A DNA stretch of 64,000 nucleotides from Hymenobacter sediminis. Lineage in GTDB: Bacteria; Bacteroidota; Bacteroidia; Cytophagales; Hymenobacteraceae. Under the pieces are notes generated by a model. The model made no database searches. It was not told the DNA's origin and was given only the letters and a program-made list of their open reading frames with translations. The stretch is taken from positions 173,338-237,337 of the forward strand of contig NZ_QKNS01000009.1 of NCBI RefSeq assembly GCF_003231285.1, written 5' to 3'. Positions 53,677 to 62,329 of this stretch are shown in pieces (within the stretch, counting starts at the first letter, position 1; the number at the start of each line of letters is the position of its first letter). Made by a program: the position numbers and the translations under genes.

Positions 53677-54689
53677 CCTTTTGGAGAAGGCATGATGAGC
53701 GGCGGCTCCGGAATCCCCTGCTGCTTCATCCAGGCTTTCATGGCGGTGCGGGCGGCGTCTTCCTGCTCAACCCAGGGCTTGCCTACTACCTCAGGCTGGG
53801 CGCCTAAAGCGTCTAACTTTTCCCGCCAGGCCCGGCCTTCGGGCGTTTGCTCCCACCGCTCCCGGATGGTGGCGTAGCGTCGGGCCCCGGGCGAAGGCAC
53901 CGGAAACTTCACGCCCTGCCGAATAAGTAGCTGCTTAACTTTCTTTTGCCATTGGATAGCCTCGGCATTACCCGTGTCATTTTCCTGGGTCCAGAGAGCC
54001 ACCTCCCCATCGGTTTTGCGCCAATCGGCTCCGCGTTCCAGAAGGTAGTGCACCAACTCGAAGTAGTTGAGGCGGGCCAGTACCACCGCCGGGGTAGCCC
54101 CTGCACTATTCGTAATGTTAATATCGGCGCCCCGGTCGAGCAGCAGCTTCATCCGCTGGTATTGGTGGGCATACAGCGCGTTGTGCAGGGCTGGCTCCTT
54201 GCGCTCGTCCCGGGCGTTGGGGTCGGCTCCCAGGTCCAGCAGGGCAACCAGTAGCTCATCTTTCGGACCCTCGGCCGCAATATTGATCAGGTGGGTAGCA
54301 TCAACGCCGCCTTTGGCATTGGGCAGATTCAGCTGGCGGTTCACGTCAGCCTTATGGGCTGCCAGGGCCCGCATGGCCTTTACGTGGTGATGGGCATACG
54401 CCCAGAACAGAAACGTTACGCCTTGTTTGCCTTCCAGATTGGGGTCGAGGTCAGGATGCTCAACGAACAGGCGGTTGAGCGTCGCTACGTCGTCGCGCCG
54501 GATGGCTTTGGCTACGTCCAAAGCAGGTGAGGCAGGAAAGTACTCCTCCGGAGCGTGTTTGTAAATAGGATTACCTGCCGGTTCCATAGAAGTGCATTGC
54601 GTAAAAAGTGTCAGAAAGTACAGCCCTTTGGCCCAGAACTGGACCCAGCCGCGCCAGGAAGTAAGCAGAAACGCTAATAGCACCATCAT
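53667..54689 (-). CDS. Ankyrin-repeat lipoprotein, probable immunity protein for the TssD-lipase
   Basis: 340 residues. The N-terminus has a hydrophobic segment ending in a lipobox-like 'FLTLFTQC', so it is probably an exported lipoprotein. Then come about five ankyrin repeats ('DVAKAIRRDDVATLNRLFVEHPDLDPN', 'GVTFLFWAYAHHHVKAMRALAAHKADVN', 'ATHLINIAAEGPKDELLVALLDLGADPN', 'EPALHNALYAHQYQRMKLLLDRGADIN', 'ATPAVVLARLNYFELVHYLLERGADW'), and a charged C-terminal part. Its ATG overlaps the effector stop by 4 bp. Ankyrin and TPR-like periplasmic immunity proteins are known for T6SS lipases; here the pairing is inferred from the overlap. Confidence 0.72.
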   Translation of the reverse strand: MMVLLAFLLTSWRGWVQFWAKGLYFLTLFTQCTSMEPAGNPIYKHAPEEYFPASPALDVAKAIRRDDVATLNRLFVEHPDLDPNLEGKQGVTFLFWAYAHHHVKAMRALAAHKADVNRQLNLPNAKGGVDATHLINIAAEGPKDELLVALLDLGADPNARDERKEPALHNALYAHQYQRMKLLLDRGADINITNSAGATPAVVLARLNYFELVHYLLERGADWRKTDGEVALWTQENDTGNAEAIQWQKKVKQLLIRQGVKFPVPSPGARRYATIRERWEQTPEGRAWREKLDALGAQPEVVGKPWVEQEDAARTAMKAWMKQQGIPEPPLIMPSPKGNK

Positions 54690-56113
54690 GATGCTATATA
54701 GCCACTCAGAATGGAAACGTCTTCGAGCTTTTCTGCTTCAATATGATCTTCCATTTGTGGGGCAATGCCGTGGCCATCCAGCAGCATGTTTTTAGAAGCA
54801 GTCAGGGGGTTGCTGGTTACCAGCTCCCGCCATTTATGCACCCACTTAGCGGCCGGAGCAACCGGCCGCGATATGCCCAAGGCCTTGGGTGCCAGGTAAC
54901 CGCCCGGGAAGTTGAAGCCATTCTGGAAGTTGTTGAGCGGATCAGCTGTCGAGCGGAACGCATCAATAAGAGCCGCTTTCTCCTGCATAACCTGCCGGGA
55001 TATGCTGTAGGGAGCTCGGCGCACCGTATTGATATGCAGCCCCGCCGCGTTGAACGTGTAGCTCTTAGTACCCGTCACGACGCTACCCGCTGAGGCTAGG
55101 CCCCCGCCCAGAGAGTGGCCGGTGGTTTCTACGGCGTCTTTCCCGAGGTTTTTTACCACGGCTTTGGCCAGGTCGATGGCCTGGTCATACTGCTTTTCGC
55201 GTAGCCCGATGCCCTGACGCAGATCGGCCAGTATATCGGGTTTGTCTTCAGTGCCGGCGTAGGCAATAACCAGTTTCGGTGGCTCTTCAAAGCTAGACTG
55301 GTAAACCGCCGCCTTAAAGCCTGATTTCGGGTCCAGAAGCATTTCTGGGCTGGCACCTATCTGGCCTAGTTCTTCCGGATTCAGCATGTGCCAGCCTTCC
55401 GGCTCCGGTACGGGGGTAGGGCTAGTGCTGTGGTAAACGTGTCCGCTCAGGCGAGCCCGTTCCACGGCCACATTGTTGCGCTCCAGCCGCGTGAGGGAGT
55501 TTTGCACCGTGGTTTCTCGCTCGCCCATCAGGGCTGGCGGCACCTGCCCCACTTTGGTGCTGGCCTTTTGCATTAGCTGGCGCCGGGCAGTGTAGCGTTG
55601 CTTTTTCGTTAGCTCCGGCGCAGCAGTTGCTGCAGTTTGTTGGGCCGCAGCCAGCGCCGCCGAAGGGGTAGGGGGCGTGGCTGCTCTCGGGGGCTTCGTA
55701 GCAGCCCGCGTTTTGGTCAGCCTGTTCCAGCGCTGTTCCAGCACCTGCCCATCCAGCTCTATTTGTTGGGCCGACAGCACGAGCAAGCATTGGTAAGCAG
55801 CTGCCCCTTTGCCCGGCACCAACTGCACCCGCTGCTGCACGCAGCGCGCATCAGAGAAAGCAAGTGTGCGCCGGGGCTGGGTTGGGTCGTCGGGGTAGAA
55901 AACAACTTCGCCGCTTCGTAAGCTGCCCGGCGAGGTGGCCCATTCCGCCAGTTCCGGGCCTTCGTCCCCATCCAGCAACAACTCCAGGGGTAGGCCCACT
56001 ACTTTAGAGTTAGGCCGGCCCCGCGCATCTGTGTACTGGCGAAAACCAAAAGAGCAAGCGGCCAACGGGTAGGTCTGCCCCGCCAGGCGTAGCTCCGCAT
56101 TGATATACGTCAT
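54686..56113 (-). CDS. TssD(Hcp)-lipase fusion, probable T6SS cargo effector
   Basis: 475 residues. Residues 1-130 align by eye with the tube protein TssD at 61006: both have 'SF.F.....D..GRP.SKV.G', a central Trp, 'SG.(V/I).F' and 'I...G.VL...W'. Residues 131-200 are an Ala/Pro/Thr/Gln-rich linker. Residues 240-475 are an alpha/beta hydrolase of the lipase-3 type with 'TTGHSLGGGLA' (Ser334), Asp391 ('TADPLNNFQ') and His448 or His457 ('DGHGIAPQMEDH') as candidate triad. It would ride in or on the Hcp tube and attack phospholipids of a rival. Followed by an overlapping immunity candidate; 61 bp downstream of tssH. Confidence 0.82.
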   Translation of the reverse strand: MTYINAELRLAGQTYPLAACSFGFRQYTDARGRPNSKVVGLPLELLLDGDEGPELAEWATSPGSLRSGEVVFYPDDPTQPRRTLAFSDARCVQQRVQLVPGKGAAAYQCLLVLSAQQIELDGQVLEQRWNRLTKTRAATKPPRAATPPTPSAALAAAQQTAATAAPELTKKQRYTARRQLMQKASTKVGQVPPALMGERETTVQNSLTRLERNNVAVERARLSGHVYHSTSPTPVPEPEGWHMLNPEELGQIGASPEMLLDPKSGFKAAVYQSSFEEPPKLVIAYAGTEDKPDILADLRQGIGLREKQYDQAIDLAKAVVKNLGKDAVETTGHSLGGGLASAGSVVTGTKSYTFNAAGLHINTVRRAPYSISRQVMQEKAALIDAFRSTADPLNNFQNGFNFPGGYLAPKALGISRPVAPAAKWVHKWRELVTSNPLTASKNMLLDGHGIAPQMEDHIEAEKLEDVSILSGYIAS

Positions 56114-56174
56114 AGAATAACCACTAGCACTACATGGAAAGGCAAGTAGATAAGACCGACAACCCGCGGCTCGG

Positions 56175-58712
56175 TTAGCCGATTGGCGCGGCTACGTCTG
56201 GTTGCTCAGCTGGTTCTTCGGTAGCTTCTATTTGCCAGGTCAGGTCCTCTGCATCCGGTAGCTTATCAAGCGAAATGATGGACCCTTTGCCTACCTCGCC
56301 GGCAATAATCATCCGGGAAATAGGGCGGCGGAGCTGCTGCCGAATAACGCCTTTGATGGGCCGGGCCCCGTAGCGCGGCGTAAAGCCCAGCAGTGCCAGG
56401 TAGCTTCGGGCTTCCGGCGTAAGTTCCAGCGTAATGCCCTGGCGCTTGAGCTGCTCCTGCAGGGGGCGCAGGTGAATGTCGAAGATCTGGACTACGTTTT
56501 CCTCCGAAATAGGCGCGAAGGGCACAATTTCCGTGAGGCGGGCCAGAAACTCGGGGCGGAAGTAGCGGCTCATCGTTTCCATGAGCGTGCTGGTAGCCGG
56601 TATTTGGCCCGCGCCAAACGACTGAATAATCTGCTCACTGCCAATGTTGGAGGTGAACAGGATAACGGCATTCGAAAAGTCGCCTTCCCGCCCCAGCCGG
56701 TCGTGCAGCCGGCCTTCATCCAGAATCTGCAGGAAGATGTCGAACACCGAGCTGTGCGCCTTCTCAATTTCATCGAAGAGCACCACGGAGTAGGGCTTCT
56801 CCCGAATTTTATTGACCAGCAGGCCGCCTTCCTCGTAGCCCACATAACCGGGAGGCGCTCCGTAGAGCAGGGCCGCCGAGTGCTCCTCCTTGAATTCCGA
56901 CATATCAAAGCGAATCAGGAAAGATTCGTCGTTGAACAGGAAGTCGGCCAAGGACTTGGCCAGCTCCGTTTTGCCCGTGCCGGTAGGGCCCAGCAGGAAA
57001 AAGGACCCAATAGGCTGCCCGGCCTTCGTGAGGCCAGAGCGCGACTCCAGAATGGCCTCACACAATGCTTTCACGGCGTGGTTCTGGCCCACTACGCGCT
57101 GCTGCAGGGTTTGGTCCATATTCAGCAGCTTGTCCCGCTCGTTGCTTTGCAGCTTGCCCAGCGGAATACCCGTTTTGCCCGATACAACGGCGGCAATATC
57201 GGTCCGCTCCACCCGGTCCTTCTTGGTTGCCGAGAGGTTCACTACGGCTTCCAGCAGTTCCCGCACGTAGGCTTCCAAGGCTTCGGCAGTTTCCAGGGCC
57301 TCGGGCTGCTGTTCCTGATCGAGCTGGTTGAGCCATAGGTGGCTAACCTGGTTCTGCACCTGGTACAGAAACCACCGCAGCTCTTTCAGGTAGTCGGCCG
57401 CTGTCAACTCCGCCTGCCGCCCAACCAGCCTTTCAAAATCCTGCTGGAGCTGTAGTAGCTCGGCGCTGGCGTGCTCATCCAGCATCCGGATGGCGGCCAT
57501 GGTGCGGTCCACCAGGTCAATAGCCGAATCGGGTAGCTGGCGGTCTTTGAGGTAGCGTTTGGCCAGGCGCACAGCCTCGGCCACGGTGCCTTCGCCTACC
57601 TGCAAGCCGTGGTGCGCGGCGTAGTAGGGCAGCACACTCTCCACCATCCGTTCGGCTACCACTATGCTCGGCTCCTCTACCCGCAGCACATCGAAGCGGC
57701 GGTTAAAGGCCTCATCCGCCTCAATGTACTGGCGGTACTCGTCGTTGGTAGTGGCCCCAATTACAGTGATTTCGCCGCGGGCTAGCTCCGGTTTCAGTAG
57801 CTGGGCAATACCCGCGCCCGCCGAGCCTTTGGGGTCAAGCAGTACATGGATTTCGTCAATGAAGAGGATGGCCCGGTGGTACTGTTTGATTTCGCTGAGC
57901 ACGCTTTTAATGCGGTCCTCTACCTCGCCTTTATACGAAGCTCCCGCAACCAGCGTGCCTAGGTCCAGCTCAAACAGCGCTACCTGCTGCAGGTGGCCCG
58001 GTACTTTCTTCTGCACAATCTGCTGGGCAAACCCTTCCACCAGCGCCGATTTTCCTACCCCCGGCTCGCCTACCAACAGTACATTGGGCTTGGTGCGCCG
58101 CCCCAGAATTTCGGCCATTTGCCGCGTTTCCCGGTCGCGCCCCACAATGGGGTCCAGCTTACCGCTTTCGGCCTGGGCCGTTTTATTGACGCAGTACGTA
58201 GCCAGGGCGCCGGCTTTCCCGGCGGGGGTACGGTCGGAGAGGGGGGTAGTAGTCTGCCCATCAGTGCCTACTGCTACGGGTTGCAGCGCGGCGGGCTCGG
58301 CCGCTTCTATCACTTCGCGCTGGGTGAGGGGTAGGGATTTTAGCTGCTCTGGTGTGTATACCAGGCCCGGCCGCAGTACAGCGGCCAGGGCACACAGTGG
58401 GTCAGTTTCTTCTTTGGAGAGCTGCAGCGCTACTAAGTCCGCTACTTCCAGAATCGCCTTAATTTCCTTGTCGGCGCCGGGTAGCTCTGGAGGGCGCACC
58501 GCTTTCGGCAGGCTCTCCAGCCGCACTTCGGCCCATTCGCGTAGGTAGTGAATATCCTTGCCCAGCTCCACCGCCAGCCACGAAGCCAAGCCTATTTCAT
58601 TGTGGAGCAGCGCCGTAAATAGGTGAGAGGCTGCGTAGTATTCATGCCGATATTCGTGGGCTACTGCTTGGGCGATGTGCAGCGCCCGCTTTAACTCATC
58701 TGTGTAAGACAT
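56175..58712 (-). CDS. tssH: Type VI secretion AAA+ ATPase TssH/ClpV
   Basis: An 845-residue ClpB-like hexameric ATPase that disassembles the contracted TssBC sheath. Order: N domain ('AQAVAHEYRHEYYAASHLFTALLHNE'), first AAA with Walker A 'GEPGVGKSA' and Walker B 'ILFIDEIH', a shortened middle region, second AAA with Walker A 'GPTGTGKTE' and Walker B 'VVLFDEIEKAH', and a ClpB C-terminal domain 'GFTPRYGARPIKGVIRQQL'. It is the first minus-strand gene of the effector side, divergent from tssB. Confidence 0.93.
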   Translation of the reverse strand: MSYTDELKRALHIAQAVAHEYRHEYYAASHLFTALLHNEIGLASWLAVELGKDIHYLREWAEVRLESLPKAVRPPELPGADKEIKAILEVADLVALQLSKEETDPLCALAAVLRPGLVYTPEQLKSLPLTQREVIEAAEPAALQPVAVGTDGQTTTPLSDRTPAGKAGALATYCVNKTAQAESGKLDPIVGRDRETRQMAEILGRRTKPNVLLVGEPGVGKSALVEGFAQQIVQKKVPGHLQQVALFELDLGTLVAGASYKGEVEDRIKSVLSEIKQYHRAILFIDEIHVLLDPKGSAGAGIAQLLKPELARGEITVIGATTNDEYRQYIEADEAFNRRFDVLRVEEPSIVVAERMVESVLPYYAAHHGLQVGEGTVAEAVRLAKRYLKDRQLPDSAIDLVDRTMAAIRMLDEHASAELLQLQQDFERLVGRQAELTAADYLKELRWFLYQVQNQVSHLWLNQLDQEQQPEALETAEALEAYVRELLEAVVNLSATKKDRVERTDIAAVVSGKTGIPLGKLQSNERDKLLNMDQTLQQRVVGQNHAVKALCEAILESRSGLTKAGQPIGSFFLLGPTGTGKTELAKSLADFLFNDESFLIRFDMSEFKEEHSAALLYGAPPGYVGYEEGGLLVNKIREKPYSVVLFDEIEKAHSSVFDIFLQILDEGRLHDRLGREGDFSNAVILFTSNIGSEQIIQSFGAGQIPATSTLMETMSRYFRPEFLARLTEIVPFAPISEENVVQIFDIHLRPLQEQLKRQGITLELTPEARSYLALLGFTPRYGARPIKGVIRQQLRRPISRMIIAGEVGKGSIISLDKLPDAEDLTWQIEATEEPAEQPDVAAPIG

Positions 58713-59028
58713 TACTAGAAAGCAGGATAAAAGGGAAGATAGTTAGGCCTCAAAGCAAGCAAAGCCAGTGGCCGGCATATAACCGGCGCGGTAAGGTAGA
58801 AGAATATCCTTATCGGTGGATAATTGCATGTAAATACATGGTTTTTCTTTTACGGAATAGCATCTTGCCAATAGGCTAGCATATAGGATTTTGCATATTA
58901 TTTAATCGAGATTTGTGTGTTTTCTTTTAGGTTGTTTTTCAAATTCCTGTACCTTACGGCCGGAAAAGCACGTAAAGCTTTCTGCCAATACCCTGATACA
59001 GGTTGGTTTAGCTTAAATAATACAACGT
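58713..59028. promoter_or_regulatory. Divergent promoter region between tssH and tssB
   Basis: A 316-bp AT-rich region with no gene that must drive both tssH (minus) and tssBCD (plus). No exact TAnnTTTG box was found on either strand; near-matches exist but I would not choose one. Confidence 0.5.
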
Positions 59029-59469
59029 ATGTTTAATTACGGAATAGGAGGGCAGGAGCGGAAGCAGGATGGTGCCCAAGAGTCCATTTCAGATATTCCA
59101 CTGAACCGCACCCTGCTGGTGCAAAAGCTCACCTCCGATCCGCCTTTGCGTGCCCAAATTGTAGAAGGACTGCGTACCCCCGAAGCTGTGTTTGCCCATT
59201 TCAAACCCTCCGTAGAGGTAGAGTTTGACCGGGAAGATGGCTCTACCGTGACGGAGAACTTGCAGTTTGAGTCGCTGGGCGACTTCGGCAAGAAAGGCAT
59301 CATTAACCAGAGCAACTTTCTGCAGGACCTGAGCACGCAAACCGATGATCTGCAGAAGCTACTGCGGCAGCTGAAGTCCAACAAAATCCTGAAATCGGCG
59401 CTGGAAACACCTGAAACCAAGGCAGCCTTCCTGGCGGCCATTCAGGCCATGATCAGCGAGCTGGACTAG
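59029..59469 (+). CDS. tssB: Type VI secretion sheath small subunit TssB
   Basis: 146 residues. 'IPLNRTLLVQKLTSDPPLRAQIVEGLRTPEAVFAHFKPSVEVEFDREDGSTVTENLQFESLGDFGKKGI' contains the 'F.P...VEF....G......L.F.SL.DF' signature of TssB/VipA in the Bacteroidota form. It pairs with TssC to form the contractile sheath in the cytoplasm. The next gene, tssC, starts 62 bp downstream. Confidence 0.9.
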   Translation: MFNYGIGGQERKQDGAQESISDIPLNRTLLVQKLTSDPPLRAQIVEGLRTPEAVFAHFKPSVEVEFDREDGSTVTENLQFESLGDFGKKGIINQSNFLQDLSTQTDDLQKLLRQLKSNKILKSALETPETKAAFLAAIQAMISELD

Positions 59470-59531
59470 CTGGCCCGGGTTTTCGTATCCGCTCGCCCTA
59501 TCCGCTCATCATCCGATAGAAATTCCCCTCT

Positions 59532-60902
59532 ATGGCAACTGAACAAAACGCCTCTTCCGCTACCCCCTCACGGGAACGGGAGCTTGCCCCTCGTCTTGAA
59601 GAAAACGCCCAGGCTCTGGCCAAATTTGGTGGTTTCGATTTGTTGGAAACCACCATTGATGGCGCTTCCAACCTGAACCCCGAGAAGAAGGCCCGCAAAA
59701 AGATTTTCCTGACGGAAGACAGCAAAAAGGCCGACCGCCAGCAGCTGAAAAAGCGCCTGGCCCTCTGGCATGAGATGCTGAGCAAAGCCGATTCTGTAGC
59801 CGATGCCGTGCAGCAATGCGAGGCGCAGGTAGAGTCATCTACCAACCAGCTGACGGATAACCTGCGCAAAGCCATTGAGGCCACGCACGATATGGAGCAG
59901 TCGTACCGCTCAGTGGCGCTTTTCTACCGCAATACCGACCAGGATGAGGTAAAAAATATTTCCATCCTGAATGCGGACAAGGAGCAGCTGCAGGACCTTG
60001 ACAATACCACCTTCATTGATGCCGTGTCCAATGAGCTGGAGCAGAACTACGACCGCCTCGACCTGCGCGACAACTACTCGCTGCTGGTAGTGCCGGGCTA
60101 CCTGGGCTCCAACAAGGTGATTGATAAGTGGGCCAAGATTGCGCACAAAAACAAGGTGATGATGGTCACTGATTTTGAGCACTATGATACCCCCGACGAC
60201 GTAATTGAGCTGTTTGAGGAAGCTAACCTCACGGGGGGCGAGGCGCACAAGTCCAACATCATCATGGCCTGCAACTGGTTGGTAGGCCGTGGCAAGCTGG
60301 AGGAGGTAGGCGAGGAGGAAGACCTGTTTGTACCCCCGTCATCGGCGTTGGCTGGCCGCATCTATAGCACACTGGCCTCGCAGGTAACGGCCGGGCGCAA
60401 GCACGGCACCCTGAACGAGGTAGACGGCGTGCGCTTCCCGCTTCGCAAAAGCGAAATTGCCAACCTGGAAAAGCTTGGGCTGGTGCCGATGGTAAATGAG
60501 TACGGCCGGGTAATGGCCTTCTCCGCCAAAACCCTGTTCAACGGCGACAACATCGGTCTGCAGACCTATTCCGTAGTTCGGGTATTCGACTACGTGACCA
60601 AGGTGCTGATTGATTTCTTGAACCGTCGCGCCTTCGAAAACTGGGACCACAACATGCGCATGGACATCCAGAGCCAGGTAGTGCGCTTCCTGGATGGTAT
60701 TGCTGGCCCCGGTAAGCTGATTGAGAAGTTCTCCATCAAGAAGTTTGAGCGTGACCCTAACCAGAAGGACCGGATTCTGCTCGACATCCATATGGTACCC
60801 TACTTTCCGGCCAAAACCTTCCTGGTGTCGCTGGACGGCACCAAAGGTGACGACCCCAATGACCCCGGCCGCGACTGGAATGCGGAGTACAAGCAGCAAT
60901 AG
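59532..60902 (+). CDS. tssC: Type VI secretion sheath large subunit TssC
   Basis: 456 residues. Blocks seen: 'ALAKFGGFDLLETTIDGASNLNPEKKARKKIFL', the region 'LLVVPGYLGSNKVIDKWAKIAHKNKVMMVTDFEHYDTPDDV', 'CNWLVGRGKLEEVGEEEDLFVPPSSALAGRIYS' and the C-terminal 'NWDHNMRMDIQSQVVRFLDGIAGPGKLIEKFSIKKFE', as in the EvpB/VipB domain of subtype iii. Forms the sheath with TssB. tssD follows 103 bp later. Confidence 0.92.
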   Translation: MATEQNASSATPSRERELAPRLEENAQALAKFGGFDLLETTIDGASNLNPEKKARKKIFLTEDSKKADRQQLKKRLALWHEMLSKADSVADAVQQCEAQVESSTNQLTDNLRKAIEATHDMEQSYRSVALFYRNTDQDEVKNISILNADKEQLQDLDNTTFIDAVSNELEQNYDRLDLRDNYSLLVVPGYLGSNKVIDKWAKIAHKNKVMMVTDFEHYDTPDDVIELFEEANLTGGEAHKSNIIMACNWLVGRGKLEEVGEEEDLFVPPSSALAGRIYSTLASQVTAGRKHGTLNEVDGVRFPLRKSEIANLEKLGLVPMVNEYGRVMAFSAKTLFNGDNIGLQTYSVVRVFDYVTKVLIDFLNRRAFENWDHNMRMDIQSQVVRFLDGIAGPGKLIEKFSIKKFERDPNQKDRILLDIHMVPYFPAKTFLVSLDGTKGDDPNDPGRDWNAEYKQQ

Positions 60903-61005
60903 CCTGTAGTGCGGCTGAGTAGTACCTGCTTAAGCTAGATAGCAGTAAAAGAGTACAGTATTTTCATTCCCTTCCTTTCATTTTTAACCCCTTACACATT
61001 TTATT

Positions 61006-61407
61006 ATGGCCTCATTCAGTGCATTCTTTAACGCCGCTGGCAGCGGTGACTGCGAAGTAGTAAGCTGCAGCTACTCCTTCGATCAAGCCATCGATGACAA
61101 AGGACGTCCTTCGTCAAAGGTGCAGGGCGGGACTATTAAAGTGACAATCGTTTCAACCGACAGCGCTTCGCTGACGAGCTGGATGCTAGACCCCTACAAG
61201 CGCGAAAGCGGTAAAATCACCTTCAAGCGCATTGACCAGGACTCAACCCTGAAGGAAATTTCTTTCGAGGAAGCCTACTGCGTAAGCTACGCCGAGCACT
61301 TTGATGCCCGTGGCGCTGACACCAACACCTCCATGACCCTGAGCCTAACCATTTCGGCCAACAAAATCAACGCCAACGGCGCCGTGCTGGACAATAAGTG
61401 GGTGTAA
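61006..61407 (+). CDS. tssD: Type VI secretion tube protein TssD (Hcp)
   Basis: 133 residues. 'MASFSAFFNAAGSGDCEVVSCSYSFDQAIDDKGRPSSKVQGGTIKVTIVS' and 'LTISANKINANGAVLDNKWV' are characteristic of the Bacteroidota TssD family (Hcp fold). Hexameric rings of it build the tube expelled from the cell. Its own 103-bp leader region and a terminator after it suggest high, separate expression. The effector at 54686 carries a second, diverged copy of this domain. Confidence 0.93.
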   Translation: MASFSAFFNAAGSGDCEVVSCSYSFDQAIDDKGRPSSKVQGGTIKVTIVSTDSASLTSWMLDPYKRESGKITFKRIDQDSTLKEISFEEAYCVSYAEHFDARGADTNTSMTLSLTISANKINANGAVLDNKWV

Positions 61408-61425
61408 CCACTTTCCAGTAAGTCA

Positions 61426-61460
61426 AAAAGCCCCCGTGACACAGGTCGCGTGGGCTTTCT
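61426..61460 (+). terminator. Terminator of tssBCD
   Basis: AAAAAGCCC.CGTGAC pairs with GTCGCGTGGGCTTT (one mismatch, one G-U) around ACAG, then T-rich. Confidence 0.75.
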
Positions 61461-61579
61461 GCTTATAGTGGCTTTCCTACTTAAAAGGTAGTACAGAGCT
61501 TGAAGAAGCAAGAGTAGAGCTTTTTTCTCCCAAAAGCCGCGTGGTCAGGTTCTACATCGCTCTGCTGCCAAAACCCGCT

Positions 61580-61705
61580 TCACTCATGCAGAGGTTTGTC
61601 CTCATACCAGACCCAGCGCGTGACCTTACCGCGGAAGCGCTTGCTTAGGCGTAGGCTTAGCGCATCGTAGGTGAAGGTCACTGTATAACCATCGGGCAGT
61701 ATAAT
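61580..61705 (-). pseudogene. Rhs-repeat remnant
   Basis: 42 codons read 'IILPDGYTVTFTYDALSLRLSKRFRGKVTRWVWYEDKPLHE' then TGA, where Rhs proteins have Trp (PLHEW). It matches the Rhs core at 63060-63000 ('VRWVWDGNKPLHEWHELE'). Upstream codons contain stops, so this is a scrap of an older Rhs gene. Confidence 0.75.
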
Positions 61706-61765
61706 CGAGCTTAATTTTTAATCAGAAGTTGCGTAGTTGTGCAACTATGGCGTTTGCCACCAGCC

Positions 61766-62311
61766 TTAATGATCTAGAGGCAACGGCTCAAATGTCAAAG
61801 GCAGTTTGGTGTAGCCAGGCCCTAACATTGTTTTAACCGCCTCATCATTCTCACACCTTTCCACAAAGTCATACAAATTTGGAGCTCCGTAGCGGATTCC
61901 TCCCATACGTGCTGCGAGCACATAGATGGGCAGTTCGTCATCGGAGCTGCGGTGAGCTAAGTCCCAGGCCAGGTATTCACCATTCTCACTCATAGCAAAA
62001 GGCAGCAGCGACTTTTCCAGGCCTGGATAGCCGTCGGGCTCTAACAAGAATAATTCGTCATATTCCATTTCTGCGTAGAACTCATCCATTGCCTGTTTGA
62101 TCCAAGGGCTACGAACGGTCCACGAATCGCGATGTTGACCCAGAGGAACATAGATCAGAAACAGGCCGCAGAGCCTTCCCCAGCTCAAGTGGGTAGCAAA
62201 GTCGATATAGGAGGGCGGAAAGCCTTTGCCATCGGTGAACCGGTGCGCTGTTAGATAGGCGCTATCCGGTTGAATTACCGAATGCTTTCTAAGCTGGTCG
62301 AAAATTGACAC
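61766..62311 (-). CDS. SUKH (SMI1/KNR4)-like immunity protein
   Basis: 181 residues from a GTG start. 'FPPSYIDFATHLSWGRLCGLFLIYVP', 'LLPFAMSENGEYLAWDLAHRSSDDELPIYVLAARMGGIRYGAPNLYDFVERC' follow the SUKH pattern (fold of contact-dependent and Rhs-toxin immunity proteins). It lies 18 bp after the broken orphan Rhs end at 62330, on the same strand, so it is probably that toxin's immunity protein, kept although the toxin is dead. Cytosolic. Confidence 0.72.
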   Translation of the reverse strand: MSIFDQLRKHSVIQPDSAYLTAHRFTDGKGFPPSYIDFATHLSWGRLCGLFLIYVPLGQHRDSWTVRSPWIKQAMDEFYAEMEYDELFLLEPDGYPGLEKSLLPFAMSENGEYLAWDLAHRSSDDELPIYVLAARMGGIRYGAPNLYDFVERCENDEAVKTMLGPGYTKLPLTFEPLPLDH

Positions 62312-62329
62312 GAAAGTATTATTAAGGAG

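Larger units (their letters stand above)
61408..61765. other. Intergenic region after tssD with terminator and an Rhs scrap
   Basis: A 358-bp gap that holds the tssD terminator (61426-61460) and the minus-strand Rhs remnant (61580-61705). Nothing else seen. Confidence 0.6.

Noticed and set aside
57664..58548. Long plus-strand frame (294 codons) inside tssH
   Set aside because: Ser/Arg-rich antisense of the ATPase; no recognisable feature.
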